DNA of 64,000 nt from Pseudomonas mediterranea CFBP 5447 (GTDB lineage Bacteria; Pseudomonadota; Gammaproteobacteria; Pseudomonadales; Pseudomonadaceae). The notes beneath the pieces are model-generated. The model saw only the letters and a list, made by a program, of their open reading frames with translations, had not been told where the DNA came from and did no database searches. Location: positions 1-64,000 of the forward strand of contig NZ_KN322983.1 of the NCBI RefSeq assembly GCF_000774145.1, in the 5' to 3' direction. Numbering within the stretch: position 1 is the stretch's first letter; each line of letters starts with the position of its first letter. This document shows positions 46,387 through 53,986 of the stretch, piece after piece. Both the position numbers and the translations under genes were made by a program.

Positions 46387-47717
46387 CAAAGGGGGCTCCG
46401 GGGGCGAGCGTCGAGCCATTGGCCGACCGCTTCAATAGTCAGGTTGTGCGCCTGCAACGCGCCGAAACCCGGCTGCGTCGCATCGCGAAAATAGAGGTCG
46501 TAACGACCGGGAGCGACCGCCAGCAAGGTGGCGGGCGCGACATGGGCCGCCGCGCAGGAGCGCGGGCAACCGGACAAATGGACCTTCATCCCGTGGCCCT
46601 GGCGTTGCAGCATGTCGGCCAGGCGCCGGGCATCGGCCTTGGTGTCGGCCAGGGCCTTGCCGCAGCCACTGGAACCGGTGCAGGCGATGAGATGCGCCAA
46701 CGGTTGCTCCGCCGAGCACAGCAGGCCCAACCCTTCGAGCCGCGTCAGCACTTCGTCCGCATCCTCGCGGCGTACGTTAGGCAACAACAGGCTTTGCCAC
46801 GGGGTGAAGCGAAGGCTGCTGTCGCCCTTTTCCCTTGCCAGTTGCGCCAGGCCTCGCAGCATGACGGCGTCGAGTCGGCCCAGGGGCGCGGCGGCGCCCA
46901 CGTAGACACGTTCGTTATGCTGGGGCTGGATGCCGAGGTGCAGTCCATCGATGGACCCGTCGCGCTGCCAACCGGTACACGGTTTTAACGCGACCCGGCA
47001 GGCCAGTTGCTGGATGAATTCCGGGTGGGGAAGTTCTGCCAGCAGGTGGCGCATGCGAGTCTGGTCCGGGCGGGCCAGGTCGAGGAACAGTTCCAGCACC
47101 GCCAGCACCAACCCATGTCCCTCGGCCAGGGGCACCGCGCCGGCCGGTGCATCCAGCGGCGAACCGGCCAAGCCGAACGCCAGCCAGGGCTCACCGTGGC
47201 GCATGAACGCCGACAACCACAGGTCATGGTGGTGATCGAGCATCGCCAGCGCCTCGCCGCCGTCCAGTTGCACGGCAAATTTGGCCGACAGTTCATGGAA
47301 TCGGTCGTGGGTTTGCAAGCTGAACAGAAGCTGCGCGGCCAACGGGCGGGTGTCCAGCAGCCTCTGTCGGTCGATGCCGGCCGTGGGGCTGAGCATCAAG
47401 TTGCGTACATCGTCGCCGGCCGGCGTGTGCGGGCCGAGTCCGGCGGCCAGCAATGACTCGATCAACGCGGCGTGCTCAGGGCCGATCCCGCGGATCTGCA
47501 GGTTGGCCCGGTTGGTCGCCTCGATCACGCCACCGGCGAACCGCTCGGCCGCCAGCGCCACGGCTTCGGCCTGATCCGCCCGGATGGCGCCGCCATCGAG
47601 CTTGATCCGGCAGATGCCGCCGTCCAACGCCTGGACGACACGCAGCAACCCCGGGCAACCCGAGGGGCGTATGACGTTGGTGGATGGACGTTCGTTCAAG
47701 GGCAAACCGGTCAGCAT
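46386..47717 (-). CDS. cobG: Precorrin-3B synthase
   Basis: A 443-residue oxygen-dependent monooxygenase related to nitrite/sulfite reductases, converting precorrin-3A to precorrin-3B. The sirohaem/4Fe-4S cysteines are in CTGSSGCGKA and SGCPRSCAAAHV near the C-terminus. The N-terminal RPSGCPGLLRVVQALDGGICRIKLDGG is typical. Presence of CobG marks the aerobic route. First gene of the leftward operon. Confidence 0.94.
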   Translation of the reverse strand: MLTGLPLNERPSTNVIRPSGCPGLLRVVQALDGGICRIKLDGGAIRADQAEAVALAAERFAGGVIEATNRANLQIRGIGPEHAALIESLLAAGLGPHTPAGDDVRNLMLSPTAGIDRQRLLDTRPLAAQLLFSLQTHDRFHELSAKFAVQLDGGEALAMLDHHHDLWLSAFMRHGEPWLAFGLAGSPLDAPAGAVPLAEGHGLVLAVLELFLDLARPDQTRMRHLLAELPHPEFIQQLACRVALKPCTGWQRDGSIDGLHLGIQPQHNERVYVGAAAPLGRLDAVMLRGLAQLAREKGDSSLRFTPWQSLLLPNVRREDADEVLTRLEGLGLLCSAEQPLAHLIACTGSSGCGKALADTKADARRLADMLQRQGHGMKVHLSGCPRSCAAAHVAPATLLAVAPGRYDLYFRDATQPGFGALQAHNLTIEAVGQWLDARPRSPL

Positions 47718-47800
47718 CGGCGAAAGATCGCCATTATGCCTGCTTTGCCGGGGGGCATGAAAAGCTTGCCCGTCGGATTATGTGCAGTGCGGTCAGGAAT

Positions 47801-47888
47801 GTGAGACGCGGACTTGCTGGCGATAGCGCTCTGGCGGGCAAGGTGGGGTTGTATGGACCGACGCCATCGCGAGCAGGCTCGCTCCCAC
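47801..47888. repeat. REPIN with degenerate left arm
   Basis: The right arm GCGAGCAGGCTCGCTCCCAC is intact; the left arm (from 47801, TGTGAGACGCGGACTTGCTG) has several substitutions. First of two REPINs lying in tandem in the 382-base divergent region between cobG and cobL. Confidence 0.75.
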
Positions 47889-47934
47889 ACGGGACCTGCG
47901 GCTGGCGCAAAAATAATGGGCGCCCCCACACCAA

Positions 47935-48023
47935 TGTGGGAGCGAGCCTGCTCGCGATAGCGGTCTCTCTGTGACGGTAATGTTGAATGGAGCACTGCCA
48001 TCGCGGGCAAGCCTTGCTCCCAC
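47935..48023. repeat. REPIN in the cobG/cobL divergent region
   Basis: Left arm TGTGGGAGCGAGCCTGCTCG, right arm GCGGGCAAGCCTTGCTCCCAC: the two arms come from different REP subtypes. It leaves about 75 bases before cobL, where the promoter and ribosome site (AGGAACAGAG) must lie. I see no cobalamin riboswitch in this gap. Confidence 0.85.
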
Positions 48024-48099
48024 CGGCACGGTATGATGGCGGCCCGGTTCGCGGGACAGAAGTGCCCGTCGAGCAAACCTACCCATTCGAGGAACAGAG

Positions 48100-49311
48100 A
48101 TGACCCCCTGGCTGACCGTAGTGGGCATCGGCGAAGACGGCTTCAAGGGCCTGGGCCGAACGGCCCGCCATGCCCTGTTGCGGGCGACGCGCATTGTCGG
48201 CAGCGCGCGCCAACTGGCGTTATTACCGGTGTGCATCCGCGGCCAACGGGAGCTGTGGCCAAGCCCGTTTTCCCTGGAACCGCTGCTGGCACGACGGGAC
48301 GAGCCGGTGTGTGTGCTGGCCAGCGGCGATCCGATGTTCTTTGGCGTCGGCGCCAGCCTCGCCAAACAGCTGCCAAGCGAGCAGATGCAGGTCATCCCGG
48401 CGCCATCGTCATGTTCGCTGGCGGCTGCGCGCATGGGTTGGCCGCTGCAGGACGTTGTGACTGTGTCGCTGGTGGCACGCCCCCTGGCGGCACTCAATGC
48501 CCATTTATCCGCAGGCGTCAGGCTGCTGGTGCTGAGCAACGACCGCCACACCCCAGGTGCGGTGGCGTCATTGCTGCGCGAGCGCGGGTTCGGTCCCAGC
48601 CCCATGACCGTGCTGGAACACCTTGGCGGCCCGGCAGAGCGGCGGATCGAAAGCTGCGCCGCACAGTGGTCCGAGCCGGACATCACCGACCTGAACCTGA
48701 TCGCCGTCGAGTGCCGGGCAGAACCCTCGGCGTTGCGCCTGTCACGCCTGGCCGGTTTGCCGGACACCGCGTTCGAACATGACGGCCAGTTGACCAAGCG
48801 CGACGTGCGCGCCATCACCCTGGCGCGCCTCGCCCCGATGCCCGGCGAATTGCTCTGGGACGTGGGCGCCGGCAGCGGCTCCATTGGCATCGAATGGATG
48901 CGCGCACACCCTGCCTGTCGGGCCCTGGCCATCGAGGCCGACGAAGGCCGCCAGGGCTTGATCGAACGTAACCGCGAGACTCTCGGCGTACCCGGCCTGC
49001 AACTGATTCGCGGACGAGCGCCGCAGGCCCTCGTGGGACTGGAGCGACCGGACGCCGTATTCATTGGCGGCGGCGTCACCCGTGAGGGCGTGCTGGAAGC
49101 CTGCTGGGCCCAACTCAAGCCCGGTGGCCGGCTGGTCGCCAACGCCGTGACCCTGCAAAGCGAAATGACGCTCATGAACTGGCGCGAACTCCATGGCGGC
49201 GAACTGACCCGCATCCACATCGCCCAGGCCCAACCACTGGGCGAGTTCGACACCTGGCGCCAGGCGTTGCCGATTACCCTGCTGGACCTGGTAAAGCCCC
49301 TCGATGCGTGA
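48100..49311 (+). CDS. cobL: Precorrin-6Y C5,15-methyltransferase, decarboxylating (CbiE-CbiT)
   Basis: A 403-residue bifunctional methylase. The N-terminal half (1-~210) is CbiE-like ([68 protein letters not shown]), methylating C5; the C-terminal half is CbiT-like with the SAM motif [18 protein letters not shown] and [15 protein letters not shown], methylating C15 and decarboxylating. First gene of the rightward operon cobL-cbiD-cobK; the cbiD start lies inside its 3' end. Confidence 0.95.
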   Translation: MTPWLTVVGIGEDGFKGLGRTARHALLRATRIVGSARQLALLPVCIRGQRELWPSPFSLEPLLARRDEPVCVLASGDPMFFGVGASLAKQLPSEQMQVIPAPSSCSLAAARMGWPLQDVVTVSLVARPLAALNAHLSAGVRLLVLSNDRHTPGAVASLLRERGFGPSPMTVLEHLGGPAERRIESCAAQWSEPDITDLNLIAVECRAEPSALRLSRLAGLPDTAFEHDGQLTKRDVRAITLARLAPMPGELLWDVGAGSGSIGIEWMRAHPACRALAIEADEGRQGLIERNRETLGVPGLQLIRGRAPQALVGLERPDAVFIGGGVTREGVLEACWAQLKPGGRLVANAVTLQSEMTLMNWRELHGGELTRIHIAQAQPLGEFDTWRQALPITLLDLVKPLDA

Positions 49312-50401
49312 CGAAACCGCCGAACAACCCGCGCCCCTGCGCAGCGGCCTGACCACCGGCAGTTGCGCCACGGCCACCAGCCTGGCGGCGGCACGCCTGT
49401 TGCTGCAAGGTCATTGCGCCGATGCCGTGGAGATCGTTTTGCCCAAGGGCAAACAGGTGCAGATGCGTCTGGAATTCTGTCGCCTGACCGGCCAGGGGGC
49501 CGAGGCCGGGACGATCAAGGACGCCGGCGACGACCCCGACGTGACCCACGGTGCGTTGTTGTTTTCCCAAGTGCGGCTGACGGTCGAACCGGGGGTGCGT
49601 TTCGTTGCCGGGCGCGGCGTCGGCACGGTGACGCGACCGGGCCTGGTGCTGGCGGTCGGCGAACCGGCGATCAACCCGGTGCCGCGCAAGATGATCGGTG
49701 ATCACCTGGACCGGTTGGCCGAAGCAACCGGCTATACCGGCGGTTTCGAAGTCACGGTCAACGTCGAGGGCGGTGAAGCCCTGGCGCTCAAAACCATGAA
49801 CCCACGCCTGGGCATCCTCGGCGGCCTGTCGATCCTCGGCACCAGCGGCATTGTCCGGCCGTTCTCCTGCGCGGCCTACATTGCCTCGATCCACCAGGGC
49901 ATCGACGTGGCGAAAACCAACGGTTACCTGCACATCGCGGCCTGCACCGGCAATGCCAGCGAAGACACCATGCGCCGGGTCTACAACCTGCCGGAAATCG
50001 CCTTGATCGAAATGGGCGACTTCGTCGGCGCCGTGCTCAAGCACGTGCGCAAGGTTCCGGTGGACAAACTCAGCCTCTGCGGCGGCTTTGGTAAAATCAG
50101 CAAACTCGCCGCCGGTCACATGGACCTGCACAGCCGCCACTCGAGCATCGACCTGCCACAGTTGGCCGACTGGGCGGCCGCAATCGGCGCCGACGTGGCT
50201 CTGCAGCAAGGCATCCGCGGCGCCAACACCAGCCAACAGGCCCTGGCAATGGCCAGCGCCGCCGGTATCGCCCTCGGCGACGCGGTGTGCGGGCACGCCC
50301 TGGCCTTCGCCCGCAGCATCGTGCCGTCCCAGGTCCAAGTCGAAGTCTTCGCCATCGACCGCCAGGGCGGGATCGTCGGCCACGCCGGAGCCTTTACATG
50401 A
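49304..50401 (+). CDS. cbiD: Cobalt-precorrin-5B C1-methyltransferase CbiD
   Basis: A 365-residue enzyme of the CbiD family, which methylates C1 during corrin synthesis. Seen: [77 protein letters not shown] and [26 protein letters not shown]. CbiD is the anaerobic-pathway enzyme; here it sits among aerobic genes and presumably replaces CobF. It overlaps cobL by eight bases and cobK by four. Confidence 0.95.
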   Translation: MRDETAEQPAPLRSGLTTGSCATATSLAAARLLLQGHCADAVEIVLPKGKQVQMRLEFCRLTGQGAEAGTIKDAGDDPDVTHGALLFSQVRLTVEPGVRFVAGRGVGTVTRPGLVLAVGEPAINPVPRKMIGDHLDRLAEATGYTGGFEVTVNVEGGEALALKTMNPRLGILGGLSILGTSGIVRPFSCAAYIASIHQGIDVAKTNGYLHIAACTGNASEDTMRRVYNLPEIALIEMGDFVGAVLKHVRKVPVDKLSLCGGFGKISKLAAGHMDLHSRHSSIDLPQLADWAAAIGADVALQQGIRGANTSQQALAMASAAGIALGDAVCGHALAFARSIVPSQVQVEVFAIDRQGGIVGHAGAFT

Positions 50402-51114
50402 AACGCATCCTGCTGCTGGGCGGCATCACCGAAGCCTTGGCCATCGCCCGCACCCTCGGCCCTCAACACATCTACAGCCTGGCGGGCGTGGGCCGTGTCC
50501 CCACCGACCTGACCTGCCAGGTGCGCGTCGGCGGCTACGGCGGCGCCGAGGGCCTGGCGCAATTCATCCGCGACCAGGGCATCAGCCTGGTGTTGGACGC
50601 CACCCACCCCTACGCCGCCCGGATCAGCCACAACGCCGCCCAGGCAGCCCGCGCCTGCGGCATTCCCTGCTGGGCCCTGCGCCGCCCGGCCTGGCAGCCC
50701 CGCCATGGCAATGACTGGCGCGAAGTCGCCGACTGGGCCGAACTGATCCAGGCCCTGAAGCCTTTCCACCGCCCCCTTTTCACCCTCGGCCGCGAACCGC
50801 TGCAACATCTGCATGAGATTCCCCCGGAGCAATTCTGGACCCTGCGCGCCCTGGACGTTTACCCCGGCAACGAACGCTGCGAAGTCATCGGCGCCCGAGG
50901 GCCGTTCCATATCGACGGCGAGCGGGCGCTGTTCGAGCGGCGGCAGATCGATGTGCTGGTCAGCAAGAACAGTGGCAGCACCGCAACCGAGCCGAAGCTG
51001 GAGGTGGCGCGGGAGCGAGGAGTGCCGGTGTTGGTGTTGAGGCGGCCGGTGTTGGCGGGGGTGGATCGTGAATTCTGGACGCTTGAGGAGATGTTGTCGG
51101 CGCTGTCGATGTAA
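50398..51114 (+). CDS. cobK: Precorrin-6A reductase
   Basis: A 238-residue NADPH-dependent reductase turning precorrin-6A into precorrin-6B. Seen: [62 protein letters not shown], and the C-terminal [33 protein letters not shown]. The ATG at 50398 overlaps the cbiD stop. Last gene of the operon; no clear terminator follows before the DUF6124 leader. Confidence 0.94.
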   Translation: MKRILLLGGITEALAIARTLGPQHIYSLAGVGRVPTDLTCQVRVGGYGGAEGLAQFIRDQGISLVLDATHPYAARISHNAAQAARACGIPCWALRRPAWQPRHGNDWREVADWAELIQALKPFHRPLFTLGREPLQHLHEIPPEQFWTLRALDVYPGNERCEVIGARGPFHIDGERALFERRQIDVLVSKNSGSTATEPKLEVARERGVPVLVLRRPVLAGVDREFWTLEEMLSALSM

Positions 51115-51150
51115 CTCCGCCGACCTTCACGATCCGACCGCACTGAGACT

Positions 51151-51466
51151 ACGAACACAGACTACATCGCCTTGCGCCGCTGCCTACAACTGCGCCAGAA
51201 TCCGCCGGCTTGTGGACCTGGGAGCGCACCGGTAGCTTGGACTCCGTCACTGCCCCTCAGTGATCGGGTTTAGTCGCCCGAGGCTTTCAGCTGGTTCATA
51301 AGCTCCGTCCAGTCAGGTATCCAACCTGCGCTTGATGGTGGTTGTGCGCAGGGCGCCCTCGGGCGCGCCGGTAATGCTGAACTCCCCGGTCGACTAACCT
51401 GCGTACAGCCGCCTCCCTTCGTTTAGTCGCGAAGCCGTTGCGGCTCCATACAAGGAGTTTTCAGCA
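51151..51466 (+). promoter_or_regulatory. Conserved structured leader, copy C (diverged), upstream of DUF6124 gene
   Basis: Third copy of the leader. The block CCTTGCGCCGCTGCCTACAA (51171-51190) through CCGCCGGCTTGTG is kept. Downstream the sequence has diverged but the plan holds: hairpin TCACTG/CAGTGA just before GATCGG; GTTTAG+TCGC (51268-51277); arm GGTGGTTGTGCGCAGG (51337-51352); hairpin GGCGCC-ctcg-GGCGC; stem CCGG/CCGG; CGA+CTAAC (51391-51398); arm CCTGCGTACAGCCGCC (51398-51413); GTTTAG+TCGC (51421-51430); AAGGAG and the ATG. Changes against copies A and B are compensatory in two stems (GTGGG/CCCGC to GCAGG/CCTGC; TCGCTGA/TCAGCGA to TCACTG/CAGTGA). Confidence 0.72.
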
Positions 51467-51823
51467 ATGTTCAAGATCACACCCAATCCCCCAGACACCG
51501 CCGATACTGCATCTGGCGGTAACAGCATCAACTCAAAAAAACTCGATGATGCGGCCACCCGCGCCTTGGACTACTACCTCAAACCGCCCGCTGAAGAAAA
51601 ATCCGACACCCTCGATACCCTTTTCGTTATAGCTCCCGGCATTAACGCCGAATGCCTGCTCGCCAACCTCAGCGAAACCCTGGCTTCGGCCAACGCAATG
51701 GTCAGCGACCTGGCGTTCGATCTGGAGGGCTCGCGAAGGCACATCGCACTGGGAGTTCAACAGATGATCGAGCTGGGCCAGTTGCTGGCAAATCGGGCAT
51801 TGGATGAGGTTGACCCAAGGTAA
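51467..51823 (+). CDS. DUF6124-type small Pseudomonas protein, diverged copy
   Basis: A 118-residue relative of the two proteins at 3283 and 4136. It keeps MFKITPNPP, ALDYYLKP, NAECLLANLSETLASANAM and QQMIELGQLLANRALDEVDPR, but the N-terminal linker is different (Asn/Lys/Asp-rich). AAGGAG precedes the ATG. It follows the cobalamin operon in the same direction and has its own leader. Function unknown. Confidence 0.85.
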   Translation: MFKITPNPPDTADTASGGNSINSKKLDDAATRALDYYLKPPAEEKSDTLDTLFVIAPGINAECLLANLSETLASANAMVSDLAFDLEGSRRHIALGVQQMIELGQLLANRALDEVDPR

Positions 51824-51911
51824 GCAACAGGCTCTTGGCTTGATCACTACAAGGGTCGAACTCTATATCTGTGGCAAGGAGGGTCTAGCGAAACGTCACA
51901 CCGCTGCGCTT

Positions 51912-51999
51912 TGTGGGAGCAAGGCTTGCCCGCGATGAAGCCGACGCGGTTTATCTTGGAACCGAGTCGCGCTCATCGCGGGCAAGCCTTGCTCCCACA
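51912..51999. repeat. REPIN, GTGGGAGCAAGGCTTGCCCGCGA type
   Basis: Inverted arms TGTGGGAGCAAGGCTTGCCC and GGGCAAGCCTTGCTCCCACA. As at 3650 and 4504, a REPIN follows a DUF6124 gene, here about 90 bases after the stop. Confidence 0.92.
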
Positions 52000-52078
52000 G
52001 TGTCTACTCAGCCCAACGGGGAATAAATCTTCTCGCCACAGATACTCACCAGCTATTGGAGTCTTTGAAGGTAATCCT

Positions 52079-52372
52079 ATGGCCCTCACACGAAACTACA
52101 AACACACGATTGTCGAACGCGCCAGGCGTGACCCTGAGTTTGCTCAGCTACTGTTGGAGGAGGCGCTCTCAATGACCGGAACATTCACACGCTTCGATGC
52201 TGCTATTTATCTCAAAACGCCTGAGGAAATGACCGCGTATCTGGATGCCTGTTTCGACGAGGACGATGGTGACGGCGTACTGGTACGAGCGGCTCTCGAC
52301 GATATCGCTCGAGCAAAAGACATGACGCCGATTGCCCTCGATGCGGATGGTGACCAATCGAACGTCGACTGA
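52079..52372 (+). CDS. HigA-like antitoxin fragment lacking the helix-turn-helix
   Basis: A 97-residue protein. Residues ~1-28 (MALTRNYKHTIVERARRDPEFAQLLLEEAL) match the start of one small-regulator family, and ~34-82 (FDAAIYLKTPEEMTAYLDACFDEDD...ALDDIARAKDM) match the N-terminus of HigA-type addiction-module antidotes. The usual DNA-binding helix-turn-helix and its downstream region are missing: after MTPIA the sequence becomes LDADGDQSNVD and stops. No toxin gene is adjacent. GAAGG lies about 7 bases before the ATG. Either a decayed antitoxin or a short standalone protein. Confidence 0.6.
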   Translation: MALTRNYKHTIVERARRDPEFAQLLLEEALSMTGTFTRFDAAIYLKTPEEMTAYLDACFDEDDGDGVLVRAALDDIARAKDMTPIALDADGDQSNVD

Positions 52373-52519
52373 TATCTCGCCACAACAGCGCTCATCTGGC
52401 GATCTATTGCTACTGTTAACAGGAGCCCTGCGACCCTACACCGCACATGGCTTTTTTACTTCCAGCCCGCGATCAGGCTAAATACCGCCACCTGATCGCC
52501 CAACCGAGCGGATTCGCCC

Positions 52520-52918
52520 ATGTCCCGACAACGGCTTGCATTTGCCTGGATCGCCTGCTTCGCAGTGCTGTTCAACATGCTTGCCATGCCGCTTTCCGGC
52601 AGCGCGGCCGCACAGGGCAATGCGCCGGCCGAGCAGTTGTTATGGGGCAGTTTCTGTTCCTCCAGCGGCACGAAGCTGGTGGCGATTTCCCTGGGCAAGC
52701 TCGAACAGAGCACGCCCGGTAACGACGATCATTCGACCATGCAGCATTGCTGGTGCTGCGCAGGCTCGGCGTCGTTGGTGGCGCTCACCGGACAGGCTCC
52801 GCGTCTGTACCTGGCCCCACAGCCTGCCCATCACGGCCTCGTCCACTCGACCCACGACAGTCCCACCCCGCGCCAGCAATGGCCGAGTCTCAACCCCCGC
52901 GCCTCGCCTCTGGTCTGA
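52520..52918 (+). CDS. DUF2946 family protein
   Basis: A 132-residue exported protein with an N-terminal signal/transmembrane segment (LAFAWIACFAVLFNMLAMPLSG). A CWCC motif with preceding histidines (HSTMQHCWCCAGS) could bind copper. DUF2946 proteins are regularly found beside PCu(A)C chaperones and copper TonB receptors, as here. The TCCCG... context has no strong ribosome site. First gene of the copper set. Confidence 0.8.
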   Translation: MSRQRLAFAWIACFAVLFNMLAMPLSGSAAAQGNAPAEQLLWGSFCSSSGTKLVAISLGKLEQSTPGNDDHSTMQHCWCCAGSASLVALTGQAPRLYLAPQPAHHGLVHSTHDSPTPRQQWPSLNPRASPLV

Positions 52919-52965
52919 TTCCCACCGCATAAAAATTGCGTCCTGAATCGTTCCGGAGAATCACC

Positions 52966-53445
52966 ATGTTGAACAGACTCATCCTGCTGGCTGCCCTGCT
53001 GCTTCCCGTCGGCTTTGCCCATGCTCATCAGTACAAGGTCGGCGACCTTGAGATCGCCCATCCCTGGTCCCAGGAATTGCCGCCCAATGCGCCCACCGTG
53101 GCCGCGTATTTCGTGATCCACAACACCGGGGCAACGGCGGACAAACTGCTCAGCGTCGACACGCCGATTGCCGGCAAGGCCGAGCTCCACGAGCACGTGA
53201 AGCAGGACGACCTGATGAAGATGCAGCCCGTGCCCACGGTTGCGATTGCCCCCGGCGCCACCGTCACCTTCGCCCCCATGGCGTACCACGTCATGCTGCT
53301 GGACCTGAAGGATCGCAGCCTGCTGAGTGACGGCAAACGCTTTGCCATGACCCTGCATTTCGAGAAAGCCGGGGATGTCACGGTCGACGTTGCGGTGCAG
53401 AAAAAAGCCCCCGACGGCACCATGACCGAAGCCCACACGCACTGA
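52966..53445 (+). CDS. Periplasmic copper chaperone PCu(A)C
   Basis: A 159-residue secreted chaperone: signal peptide LNRLILLAALLLPVGFAHAH, then a cupredoxin-like domain. Copper ligands of the family are visible in the H-x-H and Met-rich segments: HEHVKQDDLMKMQPV and the HVM of PMAYHVMLLDL. Members carry Cu(I) in the periplasm, e.g. to cytochrome oxidase. The His-rich tail (EAHTH) may add binding. The ATG at 52966 has GGAG about 8 bases upstream. It lies between two DUF2946 genes. Confidence 0.9.
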   Translation: MLNRLILLAALLLPVGFAHAHQYKVGDLEIAHPWSQELPPNAPTVAAYFVIHNTGATADKLLSVDTPIAGKAELHEHVKQDDLMKMQPVPTVAIAPGATVTFAPMAYHVMLLDLKDRSLLSDGKRFAMTLHFEKAGDVTVDVAVQKKAPDGTMTEAHTH

Positions 53446-53454
53446 TAGCGGCCC

Positions 53455-53904
53455 ATGGGTCTTCCCCGCGCCAGGCCCTCCATGCCCCGCCGCCAGCCGA
53501 TGAGCCTGGCACGCGGCAGCTGGATCAGCCTGTTCGCCATGCTGATGATCTTTATCGGTCCACTGGTTTCCCAGTCGATGCCGATGGATCAGCACATGTC
53601 TTCGTCCATGCCTATGAGCATGGATATGGACATGAGCATGGACATGGACGCAGGGGCTCACGCCGGACATGAAGCTCCGACAGCCGAACACGACACGCCT
53701 CGGAACGAGCATCACGCGCTGTGGGAAAAATGCGGCTATTGCAGCCTGCTGTTCAATTGCCCGGCCCTGCCCGGTGGGCAGTCCCTGGCCGTTTTCGACA
53801 CCCCAACGGCCAACACCTACACCAGCCCTTCCCCACGCCTGGGCCATGCCCGGCCGGCCCTCTTCCCTGGCGCCCGCACCCGCGCACCGCCCCTCGACGC
53901 GTAG
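53455..53904 (+). CDS. DUF2946 family protein with Met-rich copper-binding stretch
   Basis: A 149-residue exported protein. A hydrophobic segment (WISLFAMLMIFIGPLVS) is followed by an extraordinary methionine-rich stretch (MPMDQHMSSSMPMSMDMDMS, residues ~43-62) and a His-containing segment, then WEKCGYCSLLFNCP. Such Met-x-Met clusters bind Cu(I). The start is uncertain: ATG at 53455, 53482 or 53500 are all in frame, with no clear ribosome site at the first. It lies 9 bases after the PCu(A)C stop. Confidence 0.75.
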   Translation: MGLPRARPSMPRRQPMSLARGSWISLFAMLMIFIGPLVSQSMPMDQHMSSSMPMSMDMDMSMDMDAGAHAGHEAPTAEHDTPRNEHHALWEKCGYCSLLFNCPALPGGQSLAVFDTPTANTYTSPSPRLGHARPALFPGARTRAPPLDA

Positions 53905-53986
53905 ATCCGACACTTACCAACCCGGTCGCACAAGACAGCTCCAGGCTACCCGACCGTGTCGTCTACGTTTGTTCGATGGAATCATC

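Noticed and set aside
47718..48099. Cobalamin riboswitch before cobG or cobL
   Set aside because: No B12-box-like conserved core or stem arrangement is visible; the gap is largely filled by REPINs.
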